Assembly (NCBI GenBank): GCA_963794475.1
Contig: CAWCDW010000005.1
Span: 130,183 to 194,182 of the forward strand
Direction: 5' to 3'
Length of the DNA stretch: 64,000 bases
Source of the DNA: GAS188 sp963794475
Lineage (GTDB): Bacteria; Pseudomonadota; Alphaproteobacteria; Rhizobiales; Beijerinckiaceae
Within the stretch, counting starts at the first letter, position 1. Every line of letters starts with the position of its first letter. Positions 34,135-42,448 of the stretch are shown here, one piece after another. Made by a program: the position numbers and the translations under genes. The notes beneath the pieces are model-generated. The model searched no databases. It was not told the origin of the DNA and saw nothing but the letters and a program-made list of their open reading frames with translations.

Positions 34135-35466
34135 TCAAGCCCGTTGCGATGAATGAAGCGCTTCCGCCGAGCGCGTCGGCGTCGCGATCTTGCCTCGCGC
34201 TCCGCTCTCTTCCCTTCTTGCCTGCCCCTTCACTGGATCAAAATGCACAACAAAATCGAGCATCACCTCAATGGCGGCTTGCGCATCCTCGACGGTGATC
34301 GCCTCGGCCGGATTATGGCTGATGCCTCCCTTGCAACGAAGGAAAAGCATAGCGACGGGACAGAGCTTCGCCATGGCCATGGCGTCGTGACCCGCCCCGC
34401 TCGGAAGCGCAAAGACCCGATGCCCTTGCCGCGCGAGCGCTTCCGACAGGTCCAGCATCAAGCCTTCGTCGCATGGCGTCGCCTTCGCCTCGTCAAGCGG
34501 GGTGAAGCGTATGGCAAGGCCGCGCTCCTTCGCGATGGCGCGCAAGCGTGTCTCGACCTTGGCTTTCGCTTTCTCCCTCACCATGTCGGTCGGGGCGCGC
34601 AGATCGACGCTGAAGCGGATCTTCGCGGGGATCACGTTGATCGCGCCCGGCGACGCCTCGATGACGCCGACCGTCGCGACCACCTCGCGCGTGCGGCGCG
34701 CTTCATCCTCGACCGCCAGGATCATCGCGGCGCTGCCCGCAAGCGGATCTTTCCGTCTCTCCATCGGCACGGTTCCCGCATGACCGGCTTCGCCCTCGAC
34801 CGTGACGTTGAAGCGGCACATGCCTGCAATTGCGGTGACGACGCCGAGCGCCAGATTCTCGGCTTCGAGCACCGGCCCTTGCTCTATATGGCTTTCGAGG
34901 TACCCGCAGATTCGCGCGGGGTCGCGCGCGATCTTGCCGATGACGCGGGCGTCGCACCCGAAGCCGTGCAGCGCCTCGGCGAGCGAGATGCCGTTCTCGT
35001 CCTTCGCATCGAGGCTCTCAAAATCAAAGGTGCCCGCGAGCGCGCGCGAGCCCGAGAGCGTCGCCGGAAAGCGCACACCCTCCTCGTCGCCGAAAGCGAC
35101 CACCTCGAGCGAGAAGGGAAGCTCCAGACCCCGCCGCCGCAGCTCCTCCACCACCTCGATCGCGGAAAGCACACCGAAGCCCCCGTCATATCGGCCCGCA
35201 TCGCGCACGCTGTCGATATGAGAGCCGAGAATGAAGGTCGGCGCATGGGGCGTGGCGCTCTCGAGGCGCCCGACGACATTGCCGATGGCGTCCTCCTCGA
35301 CCGCAAGCCCCGCCGTTTCCATGAAGCCGCGCACCCGCCTCATCGCGAGCTTATGCGAAGGTGTGAGGAAGAGGCGGGTGATCCTGCCAGGCTCATCGGT
35401 ATCGGCCGCAAGCTCATCGAGGCGGCGCATCACGCGTTCGCCGAGGCGCGGGAAATTGCTCTTCAT
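34135..35466 (-). CDS. allC: Allantoate amidohydrolase (M20 family)
   Basis: The 443-residue M20/AAH-type enzyme cleaves allantoate, releasing ammonia and CO2. Metal ligands are visible in LGSHIDSVRDAGRYDGGFG, FGDEEGVRFP, ESHIEQGPVLE and CKGGISHNPAEA; GAGHDAMAMAKL is the family block near the substrate site. N-carbamoyl-amino-acid hydrolases are close relatives, but the overlap with the allantoinase gene (ATGA) settles the role here. Product: ureidoglycolate or its amino precursor. The last 25 residues are an unconserved Arg/Ser-rich tail. Confidence 0.88.
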   Translation of the reverse strand: MKSNFPRLGERVMRRLDELAADTDEPGRITRLFLTPSHKLAMRRVRGFMETAGLAVEEDAIGNVVGRLESATPHAPTFILGSHIDSVRDAGRYDGGFGVLSAIEVVEELRRRGLELPFSLEVVAFGDEEGVRFPATLSGSRALAGTFDFESLDAKDENGISLAEALHGFGCDARVIGKIARDPARICGYLESHIEQGPVLEAENLALGVVTAIAGMCRFNVTVEGEAGHAGTVPMERRKDPLAGSAAMILAVEDEARRTREVVATVGVIEASPGAINVIPAKIRFSVDLRAPTDMVREKAKAKVETRLRAIAKERGLAIRFTPLDEAKATPCDEGLMLDLSEALARQGHRVFALPSGAGHDAMAMAKLCPVAMLFLRCKGGISHNPAEAITVEDAQAAIEVMLDFVVHFDPVKGQARREESGARGKIATPTRSAEALHSSQRA

Positions 35467-36887
35467 GTCAGCCGATCCTTGATCCGCAAATGCGCGATGC
35501 GCTCGATCTCGCCAAGCGCCGCCTCGAACTCCGTTTCCGCATCCGCCCCGAGGCGATCTCGCATGGCGGCGATCACTTCCTCTTTCGTGCGCCCCTTCAC
35601 GGCAAGAATGAAGGGAAAGCCAAAATGGGCCTTGTAGTGCTCGTTCATGCGGGTGAGCGCGGCGAGCTCATGGGGCGTCAGGCGGTCAAGCCCCGCCGAG
35701 GCCTGCTCCTGGGCGCTGTCGGCCGTGACCTCGCCGGCGAGCGCGAGACGTCCCGCAAGATCGGGGTGCGCCTTGATCAAGGCGAGCTTTTCCTCGCGCG
35801 GCAAGGCACGCATCGCCGCGGACATGGCTTGCGCGAGGCCTTGCGCATCATCATGGCGTGATGAAAGCCCTGCGCGATGCACGCTCTCCGCGATCTTCGG
35901 GGTGTGCTCGAAGACATGGCCGAAGCGCTCGATGAACAGCGCGCGCGGCATGCGGCTCGGCTTATAGCCGGCGGGCGGCGGATGCCGCTCGATCCAATGA
36001 CGCGCGATATCGAGGCGGCGCGCCATCCACACATCGCCTTTCTCGAGCGCATAATCGAGAAAGCGCTCGAGCGCCGCCGCGCGACCCGGCCGTCCAGCCA
36101 GGCGGCAATGGAGGCCCACCGACATCATCTTCGGCCGCTCGGCGCCCTCGGCATGAAGAAGATCGAGGCTGTCCTTGAGGTAGGCGAAGAATTGCTCGCC
36201 CGAATTGAAACCCTGCGGGGTCGCAAACCGCATGTCGTTCGCATCGAGCGTATAGGGCACCACGAGTTGCGGCCCGTGCGGGCCGTCGAGCCAATAGGGC
36301 AGATCATCGGCGTAGCTGTCGGCGAGATAGACGAAGCCTTGCTCTTCCATGGCGAGCTGGATGGTGTTGATCGAGGAGCGCCCCTGGTAGAAACCAAGCG
36401 GGGGGTCGCCGGCGATCTTCGTATGCAAACGGATCGCTTCCGCGATGTGATTGCGCTCCTCCTCGCGGGCAAAGTTCCTGTAGTCGATCCAGCGCAAGCC
36501 ATGGCTTGCGATCTCGAAGTCCGCTTCCTTCATCGCCGCGACCGCCTCGGGATTGCGCGCCATGGCGGCCGCGACCGCGTAGACCGTGACCGGCACGTTG
36601 CGATGCTTGAAAAGGCGCCACAAGCGCCAGAACCCCGCTCTCGATCCATATTCATAGATCGATTCCATGTTCATGTGCCGCTGCCCGACCCAGGGCTGCG
36701 CGCCGACGATTTCGGAAAGGAAGGCTTCCGAAGCCTCATCGCCATGAAGGATGTTGTTCTCGGCGCCCTCCTCGTAATTGATGACGAATTGGAGGGCGAC
36801 GCGAGCGCCATTCGGCCAATCCGCATGAGGCGGCTCACGCCCATAGCCGACCATGTCGCGAGGATATGGAGTTTCGCCAGGCATCAT
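35463..36887 (-). CDS. puuE: Bifunctional allantoinase (PuuE) / OHCU decarboxylase (UraD)
   Basis: The 474-residue fusion carries two consecutive purine steps. Residues 1-310 are a polysaccharide-deacetylase-like allantoinase (PRDMVGYGREPPHADWPNGA, INYEEGAENNILHGDE, ASHGLRWIDYR, SVGLHCRLAGRPGR). Residues 315-474 are 2-oxo-4-hydroxy-4-carboxy-5-ureidoimidazoline decarboxylase (FIERFGHVFEHTPKIAE, KAHPDLAGRLALAG, SAQEQASAGLDRLT, HFGFPFILAVKG). Both catalytic His motifs are intact. The ATG at 36885-36887 fits the PuuE N-terminus; the longer frame to 37136 runs through the divergent promoter region. The stop overlaps the next gene's start as ATGA. Confidence 0.93.
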   Translation of the reverse strand: MMPGETPYPRDMVGYGREPPHADWPNGARVALQFVINYEEGAENNILHGDEASEAFLSEIVGAQPWVGQRHMNMESIYEYGSRAGFWRLWRLFKHRNVPVTVYAVAAAMARNPEAVAAMKEADFEIASHGLRWIDYRNFAREEERNHIAEAIRLHTKIAGDPPLGFYQGRSSINTIQLAMEEQGFVYLADSYADDLPYWLDGPHGPQLVVPYTLDANDMRFATPQGFNSGEQFFAYLKDSLDLLHAEGAERPKMMSVGLHCRLAGRPGRAAALERFLDYALEKGDVWMARRLDIARHWIERHPPPAGYKPSRMPRALFIERFGHVFEHTPKIAESVHRAGLSSRHDDAQGLAQAMSAAMRALPREEKLALIKAHPDLAGRLALAGEVTADSAQEQASAGLDRLTPHELAALTRMNEHYKAHFGFPFILAVKGRTKEEVIAAMRDRLGADAETEFEAALGEIERIAHLRIKDRLT

Positions 36888-37083
36888 TCGCCCATGAAGG
36901 ACCGTCGGGGTTCGCAAGCGCGCCGGAAAGGGGATCCCGACCGCGCTGGCAGTGCGGAAAAAGGCCGTCGAAGCAACCTCTTGCCAAGGCCTCCGAATGG
37001 ATGTCTCCTCATCATTGTGCCCAATCAACGCCGTGGCGCAAGTCGCAACGACTGTCTTGGGCGGGGAATTTGGAGGTCTTAAC

Positions 37084-37458
37084 TTGTCGCAAGCGCGAGT
37101 TTCGGAGGGACGCCTCACGACCCATGTGCTCGACACCGGCGCCGGGAGACCCGCGGCCTCGATGGAAATCGTGCTTTACGGGCTCGATAAGGACGGCCGG
37201 CGCGAGATCAAGCGAACCGTGACCAATGCGGACGGGCGTTGCGATGAGCCGCTTCTCGCAGGCAGCGAGCTGAGCGTCGGACGATACGAGATCGGCTTCC
37301 AGGCCGGGCGCTATTTCCGCGAGAGCGGGATCGCGCTTCCTGATCCAGCCTTTCTCGAGGAAGTGCCCGTCCGCTTTGGCATCGCGGATGCGAGCGCCCA
37401 TTACCATGTACCCTTGCTGATTTCGCCTTACGGCTATTCCACCTATCGCGGGAGCTGA
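37084..37458 (+). CDS. hiuH: 5-hydroxyisourate hydrolase (transthyretin-like)
   Basis: The 124-residue transthyretin-fold enzyme hydrolyses 5-hydroxyisourate to OHCU. It shows RLTTHVLDTGAGRPA at the start, FRESG, ASAHYHVPLLISPYGYSTY and the terminal YRGS tetrapeptide that marks HIU hydrolases. The start is TTG 37084, because GGAGG (37072-37076) lies seven bases upstream and homologues begin at this point; an ATG 44 codons earlier would cover the intergenic control region. It diverges from puuE across 196 bases and leads into xdhA. Confidence 0.92.
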   Translation: MSQARVSEGRLTTHVLDTGAGRPAASMEIVLYGLDKDGRREIKRTVTNADGRCDEPLLAGSELSVGRYEIGFQAGRYFRESGIALPDPAFLEEVPVRFGIADASAHYHVPLLISPYGYSTYRGS

Positions 37459-37541
37459 GATGGCGAAGGAGAAAATCGCGATCGTAAGGCAAGAACCGAG
37501 CAGGGTCGCGCCGATGGTCGGGAAGCTGAAGCGGCGGTAAT

Positions 37542-39062
37542 ATGAGCGAAACGCGCGACACTTTGCGTTTCATTGACGGCGAGGCCCTGCGCGAGCTTTC
37601 GGGCTTCGACCCCACCCTCACCATCCTCGATTGGCTGCGCCTCGACGAAAGACGCATCGGCACGAAAGAGGGGTGCGCGGAAGGCGATTGCGGCGCCTGC
37701 ACCGTGGTGGTCGGGCGCCTCGCGGAGGCACAGGTGCAATATCGCGCCATCAACGCCTGCATCGCCCCTCTCGCGTCACTCGATGGTCGAAGGTTGATCA
37801 CGGTCGAGCACCTCAAGGCGTGCGGCACATTGCATCCGGTGCAGCAGGCGATGGTCGATCGGCATGGGTCGCAATGCGGATTTTGCACGCCCGGCATCGT
37901 CATGTCGCTTTTCGCACTCTGGCTCGCCGAAAAGGACGCGAGCGAAGAGCGCATCGAGGATGCACTCGCCGGCAACCTCTGCCGCTGCACCGGCTACCAG
38001 CCGATCGTCGCGGCAGGCCGCGACATGTTCGCGAAGGGCGCTCGGGCGAAGGAAGCTTGGCGAGCCCATTCTGTCGAGATGGCCGAGCGCCTTGCGCGGT
38101 TGCAGGACGATCGCCGCTTGGAGATCGTCAAGGCGAACCGCCGTTTCATTGCGCCGTCGAGCCTCGATGATTTCGCCGATGTCTACGCGCGCCATCGCGA
38201 CGCGACGATCCTCGCCGGCGCGACCGATGTGGGCTTGTGGATCACGAAGGACATGCGCGTTCTCGACACGGTGGTTCACCCAGGCCGCGTCGCGGCGCTG
38301 GAGGGCGTGGTGGAGGAAGATGAGGCGGTGGTTTTCGGCGCCATGACGAGCCTCTCCGATGCCGGCAAGAGCTTGGGGCACATGCATCCGCATCTTGCCG
38401 AATTGCTGCGCCGCTTCGGCGGCGAGCAAATCAGGAATGCCGGCACCCTGGGCGGCAATGTCGCCAATGGATCACCGATCGGCGATCTTCCGCCTGCGCT
38501 CATCGCGCTGGGCGCGAGCGTGACGCTCCGGCAAAGAGACAAGCGTCGCGAGCTGCCGCTCGAGAAGTTCTTCCTCGCCTATAAACGCCAGGATCGTCGG
38601 CCCGGCGAATTCGTGGAAAATGTGCGGGTGTCGAAACTCGGCGACGCTTCGCTCTTCCATGTGTCGAAGGTGAGCAAGCGCTTCGATGAAGATATCTCGG
38701 CGGTTTGCGGCGCCTTTCGGCTCGAACGTGACGGGGATGGGCGCATCGTTGAAGCGCGCCTTGCCTTCGGCGGGATGGCGGCGACCCCCAAGCGCGCTTC
38801 GCAAGCTGAAGCCGCCGTTCTCGGACGGCAATGGAACGAAGCGGCGGCGGATCAAGCGGCGGCCGCACTCGAGCGGGATTTCGAGCCGCTCGATGATTGG
38901 CGCGCCTCCGCGCGCTATCGCATGCGCTGCGCGCAAAATCTTCTCCGCCGCTTCGCGATCGAGACTTGTGCCCCGCGGACCGAGACGCGAATTGCCGGCT
39001 CATTGGCTCGCCCTCATGTAAATGGCGCGCCGGTCGAGACCGCAACGTCGCGGGGATTGTGA
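37542..39062 (+). CDS. xdhA: Xanthine dehydrogenase small subunit
   Basis: The 506-residue subunit holds two [2Fe-2S] clusters and FAD. Plant-type ferredoxin cysteines lie in GCAEGDCGACTVV and NACIAPL, and the second cluster in GSQCGFCTPGI and GNLCRCTGYQPI. The FAD domain contains ILAGATDVGLW, RNAGTLGGNVANGSP and FLAYKRQDRRPGEFV. Electrons from the molybdenum subunit pass through it to NAD+. The frame follows hiuH by 83 bases with only a weak ribosome-binding site. Confidence 0.94.
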   Translation: MSETRDTLRFIDGEALRELSGFDPTLTILDWLRLDERRIGTKEGCAEGDCGACTVVVGRLAEAQVQYRAINACIAPLASLDGRRLITVEHLKACGTLHPVQQAMVDRHGSQCGFCTPGIVMSLFALWLAEKDASEERIEDALAGNLCRCTGYQPIVAAGRDMFAKGARAKEAWRAHSVEMAERLARLQDDRRLEIVKANRRFIAPSSLDDFADVYARHRDATILAGATDVGLWITKDMRVLDTVVHPGRVAALEGVVEEDEAVVFGAMTSLSDAGKSLGHMHPHLAELLRRFGGEQIRNAGTLGGNVANGSPIGDLPPALIALGASVTLRQRDKRRELPLEKFFLAYKRQDRRPGEFVENVRVSKLGDASLFHVSKVSKRFDEDISAVCGAFRLERDGDGRIVEARLAFGGMAATPKRASQAEAAVLGRQWNEAAADQAAAALERDFEPLDDWRASARYRMRCAQNLLRRFAIETCAPRTETRIAGSLARPHVNGAPVETATSRGL

Positions 39063-39065
39063 GGC

Positions 39066-41501
39066 ATGGTCGATCGATCCTCCGGTGAGAGATCACCTCC
39101 GGGAAAGGAGGCCCGGCGGCCGACCGGGGGCACGCCCGGCGCCGCGTCTCCGCGAAAACGCACGAACCGCGTTCTTGCCTCCCGCATGCATCAGGCGCTC
39201 CCTCATGACTCCGCGCATAAGCATGTGACGGGCGAAGCGCTCTATGTGGATGATCTGCCCGAGCCCGCGGGGACGGCGCATCTTTATTTCGGCCTTTCCG
39301 ACCGGACGCACGCGAAGATCGTCTCGCTCGACCTCGACCCGGTCCGCGCCTCCCCTGGCGTGCTCGCCGTGCTCACCGCCGCCGACATTCCTGGCTTGAA
39401 CGATATGAGCTCGACCGGTCGCCATGACGAGGTTTTGCTCAGCGCCGATCTCGTCTCCTACCACCGCCAACCGATCTTCGCCGTCGTCGGCGAGACGCGC
39501 GATGCGGCAAGGCGGGCCTGCCTTGCGGCGAAAGTGACTTACGAGGATCTCACGCCCATCGTCACCGTCGATGACGCGCGCCGCGCAAAGGCCGGTTTCG
39601 TCACCGAACCCCTCCGGCTCGAGCGGGGCGATATCGCCGCGGCGCTTCATGCGGCTCCCCGGCGCCTCAAGGGCTCGATGCATGTCGGCGGTCAGGAGCA
39701 TTTCTATCTCGAGGGCCAGGTGGCTCTCGCCGTTCCCGGGGAAGACGATGACGTCACGGTTCATTCCTCGACTCAGCATCCGAGCGAGGTGCAGCACATG
39801 GTTTCGCATGTGCTCGGCATTCCCTCGCACGCGGTGACCGTCGAGGTGCGCCGCATGGGAGGCGCTTTCGGCGGCAAGGAGACGCAGGGAAATCTCTTCG
39901 CCTGCCTCGCCGCGCTCGCGGCGAAGAAGCTCGGCCGCGCCGTGAAATGCCGTCCCGATCGCGATGACGACATGGCGGTCACCGGCAAGCGGCATGATTT
40001 CCTCATCGATTACGAGGTTGGCTTCGACGAGGAAGGCGTGATCCATGGCGCCGACCTCGTCTACGCGGCACGTTGCGGCTTCTCGGCCGATCTCTCCGGA
40101 CCCGTGACCGATCGCGCGCTCTTTCACGCCGATAATTGCTATTTCTATCCGAGCGTACGCGCGCGATCCGAGCCCTACCGAACCAACACCTGCTCGAACA
40201 CGGCCTTCCGCGGCTTCGGCGGCCCGCAAGGAATGCTCGGCGCCGAACGCTTGGTCGAGGAGGTCGCCTTCGCCACCGGCCTCGACCCGCTCGATGTGAG
40301 AAAGCGCAATTTCTACGGTATCGGCGAACGCGATCTGACGCCGTATCATCAGCGCGTCGAGGACAATGTCATCGGCGAAATCGTCGAAAGGCTTGAAGCC
40401 ACCTCGCGCTATCGCGAGCGTCGCGAGGCGCTCCGAAGCGCCAATGCGAAGAGCCGCGTGGTCAAGCGGGGCCTCGCGCTCACCCCGGTGAAATTCGGCA
40501 TATCGTTTACCGCGACCTGGTTCAATCAGGCAGGCGCGCTCGTCCACGTCTACAGGGACGGCTCGGTCCATCTCAATCACGGAGGTACCGAGATGGGACA
40601 AGGCCTCTACATGAAAGTGGCTCAGGTGGTCGCTGACGAATTCCAGCTCGGCCTCGAGCGCGTCAAGATCACCGCGACGACGACCGGCAAGGTGCCGAAC
40701 ACGTCCGCGACCGCCGCCTCGTCCGGCTCCGACCTCAACGGGATGGCGGCGCAAGCGGGCGCGCGCATGATCAAGGATCGCCTCGTCGGCTTCCTCGCCG
40801 AGGAATGGGCCGTGCCGGCAGAGGATATCCTTTTCGAATCGGGTTTCGTGCGCGCGGGCAACAGGAGCATGAGTTTTGAGGAGCTCGTGCAGGCGGCCTA
40901 TATGGCTCGCATCCAGCTTTCGGCGGCGGGCTTTTACAAAACGCCAAAGATTCATTGGGACCGCAAATCGGGTCGCGGCCATCCCTTCTACTATTTCGCC
41001 TACGGCGCCGCCGTGAGCGAGGTTGCGGTCGACACGCTCACGGGCGAATATCGCGTGGAACGTGTCGATATCCTTCACGATTGCGGAAACTCCCTCAACC
41101 CCGCTATCGATCGCGGCCAGATCGAAGGAGGCTTCGTGCAGGGCATGGGTTGGCTGACGACGGAAGAACTCTGGTTCGACAAGGAGGGGAGGCTTCGCAC
41201 TCATGCGCCCTCGACCTATAAAATTCCGGTGGCTTCCGATCGGCCACGCGCCTTCAACGTCGAGTTTTTCGACGGAGGGGGCAATCGCGAGCCGACGGTC
41301 GGCCGTTCGAAGGCCGTCGGCGAGCCGCCGTTGATGTTGGCGATCTCGGTGCTTCACGCGCTCTCCGACGCCGTCGCAAGCCTTGCGGAGCATCGCTTCT
41401 GCCCACGCCTCGATACGCCGGCGACGCCCGAGCGCGTGCTCTTCGCCGTCGAGGAGATGAAGGCGAAGGCGGCAACGTTTCGCGCCGAGGCGGCGCGCTG
41501 A
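39066..41501 (+). CDS. xdhB: Xanthine dehydrogenase molybdopterin-binding subunit
   Basis: The 811-residue molybdenum subunit hydroxylates hypoxanthine and xanthine to urate. Key blocks are HDSAHKHVTGEALYVDDLPE, RMGGAFGGKETQ, the substrate-site FRGFGGPQGML with TCSNTAFR, NHGGTEMGQGLYMK and the catalytic Glu in GRSKAVGEPPLMLAISV. It is three bases from xdhA. The first 40 residues are basic and unconserved; translation may begin at 39066 (GAGG just upstream) or nearer MHQALPHD (39186). A long antisense frame covering this gene is a GC-bias shadow. Confidence 0.94.
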   Translation: MVDRSSGERSPPGKEARRPTGGTPGAASPRKRTNRVLASRMHQALPHDSAHKHVTGEALYVDDLPEPAGTAHLYFGLSDRTHAKIVSLDLDPVRASPGVLAVLTAADIPGLNDMSSTGRHDEVLLSADLVSYHRQPIFAVVGETRDAARRACLAAKVTYEDLTPIVTVDDARRAKAGFVTEPLRLERGDIAAALHAAPRRLKGSMHVGGQEHFYLEGQVALAVPGEDDDVTVHSSTQHPSEVQHMVSHVLGIPSHAVTVEVRRMGGAFGGKETQGNLFACLAALAAKKLGRAVKCRPDRDDDMAVTGKRHDFLIDYEVGFDEEGVIHGADLVYAARCGFSADLSGPVTDRALFHADNCYFYPSVRARSEPYRTNTCSNTAFRGFGGPQGMLGAERLVEEVAFATGLDPLDVRKRNFYGIGERDLTPYHQRVEDNVIGEIVERLEATSRYRERREALRSANAKSRVVKRGLALTPVKFGISFTATWFNQAGALVHVYRDGSVHLNHGGTEMGQGLYMKVAQVVADEFQLGLERVKITATTTGKVPNTSATAASSGSDLNGMAAQAGARMIKDRLVGFLAEEWAVPAEDILFESGFVRAGNRSMSFEELVQAAYMARIQLSAAGFYKTPKIHWDRKSGRGHPFYYFAYGAAVSEVAVDTLTGEYRVERVDILHDCGNSLNPAIDRGQIEGGFVQGMGWLTTEELWFDKEGRLRTHAPSTYKIPVASDRPRAFNVEFFDGGGNREPTVGRSKAVGEPPLMLAISVLHALSDAVASLAEHRFCPRLDTPATPERVLFAVEEMKAKAATFRAEAAR

Positions 41502-42448
41502 TGCGCCTTGCGCCCATCCTTCGCGAGGTCCTGGGCTCGGGCGAGACGCCGATCCTCATCACCGTGGCACGAGCCGAGGGCTCGACGCCCCGCGAGGCGG
41601 GCGCGACCATGCTTGTGACGCGAGCGACGAGCCACGGCACGATCGGCGGCGGCCAGCTCGAGTTCCACGCGATCGACGTGGCGCGCGAGATGCTCGCGGA
41701 AGGTTTATTCGAGAGACGGCTCGACCTGCCGCTTGGCCCGCATCTTGGCCAATGCTGCGGCGGACGCGTGGAGCTTCTCTTGCGTCGCGTCGATCAAGCA
41801 ATGCTCGAGGCGCTCGCGCGAGAGGAAGAGAATGAGGCCAAAGCCGAACCCCAGGTGCTGCTTTTCGGCGCCGGGCATGTAGGGCTTGCGTTGGCGCGTG
41901 CGCTCGCTCCCCTGCCGCTCGCGGTCACGCTTCTCGATGACCGCGAGACCCCGGCCCCGCCCTTGCCAGCGAATATCGCATTCAAACGCCTCGACGATCC
42001 TGAAAAGGAAGTTGCGCAGGCGCCCCCGGGGTCCGCTTTCGTCGTTCTCACGCATAGTCACGCACTCGATTATCGGCTCGCCGATGCGGCGTTGCGGCGA
42101 GACGATGCCCGCTATGTCGGGATGATCGGCTCCGCGACCAAGCGCGCCCGCTTCGAGCGCTGGTTCATTTTGCGCGGCGGCACGAAAGACGCGCTCGGAC
42201 GCTTTATTTGCCCGATCGGCGGCAAGAGCGTGCGCGACAAGCGTCCGGCGGTCATCGCGGCTCTCGCAACCGCGGAGATTCTGGCGCATCTCATGGTCGG
42301 CGAGACGTATCGCAAGGATGATAAATCGAAGCCCGCAGCCCCGTCCGCGTCCGGGCCACGCGTTGCGGGGGCGAGACTTTCAGGGGCGAGGGCTTCAGGG
42401 GCACGACTTTCAGGGGCGGGATTTGGCCGAAACAACCACGCGGCTTGA
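41501..42448 (+). CDS. xdhC: Xanthine dehydrogenase accessory protein XdhC
   Basis: The 315-residue chaperone binds molybdenum cofactor, helps its sulfuration and delivers it to XdhB. N-terminal REAGATMLVT and GTIGGGQLEFHA with GQCCGGRVEL form the MoCo-binding domain; the C-terminal half is Rossmann-like (VLLFGAGHVGLALARALAP, YVGMIGSATKRARF). Its start overlaps the xdhB stop as TGATG. The last 30 residues (SGARASGARLSGAG) come from a 15-base tandem repeat and are not conserved. Confidence 0.92.
   Translation: MRLAPILREVLGSGETPILITVARAEGSTPREAGATMLVTRATSHGTIGGGQLEFHAIDVAREMLAEGLFERRLDLPLGPHLGQCCGGRVELLLRRVDQAMLEALAREEENEAKAEPQVLLFGAGHVGLALARALAPLPLAVTLLDDRETPAPPLPANIAFKRLDDPEKEVAQAPPGSAFVVLTHSHALDYRLADAALRRDDARYVGMIGSATKRARFERWFILRGGTKDALGRFICPIGGKSVRDKRPAVIAALATAEILAHLMVGETYRKDDKSKPAAPSASGPRVAGARLSGARASGARLSGAGFGRNNHAA
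42368..42427 (+). repeat. 15-bp tandem repeat at the xdhC 3' end
   Basis: Four units of 15 bases lie head to tail at 42368, 42383, 42398 and 42413. The first reads GGGGCGAGACTTTCA; the others differ at two to seven positions. The unit length keeps the frame and encodes GARLS-type pentapeptides in XdhC. The last unit supplies the TTG start region of the following ABC ATPase gene. Confidence 0.85.

Noticed and set aside
36973..36987. Sigma54-like TGGCAAGAGGTTGC upstream of puuE on the minus strand
   Set aside because: Only nine bases separate GG and GC; sigma54 needs ten, so it is probably not functional.
37460..37540. 26-codon frame between hiuH and xdhA
   Set aside because: No ribosome-binding site, no conservation signal visible; likely chance in a short spacer.
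39093..41393. 766-codon open frame antisense to xdhB
   Set aside because: GC-rich third-position shadow; xdhB has all family motifs and the antisense translation has none.
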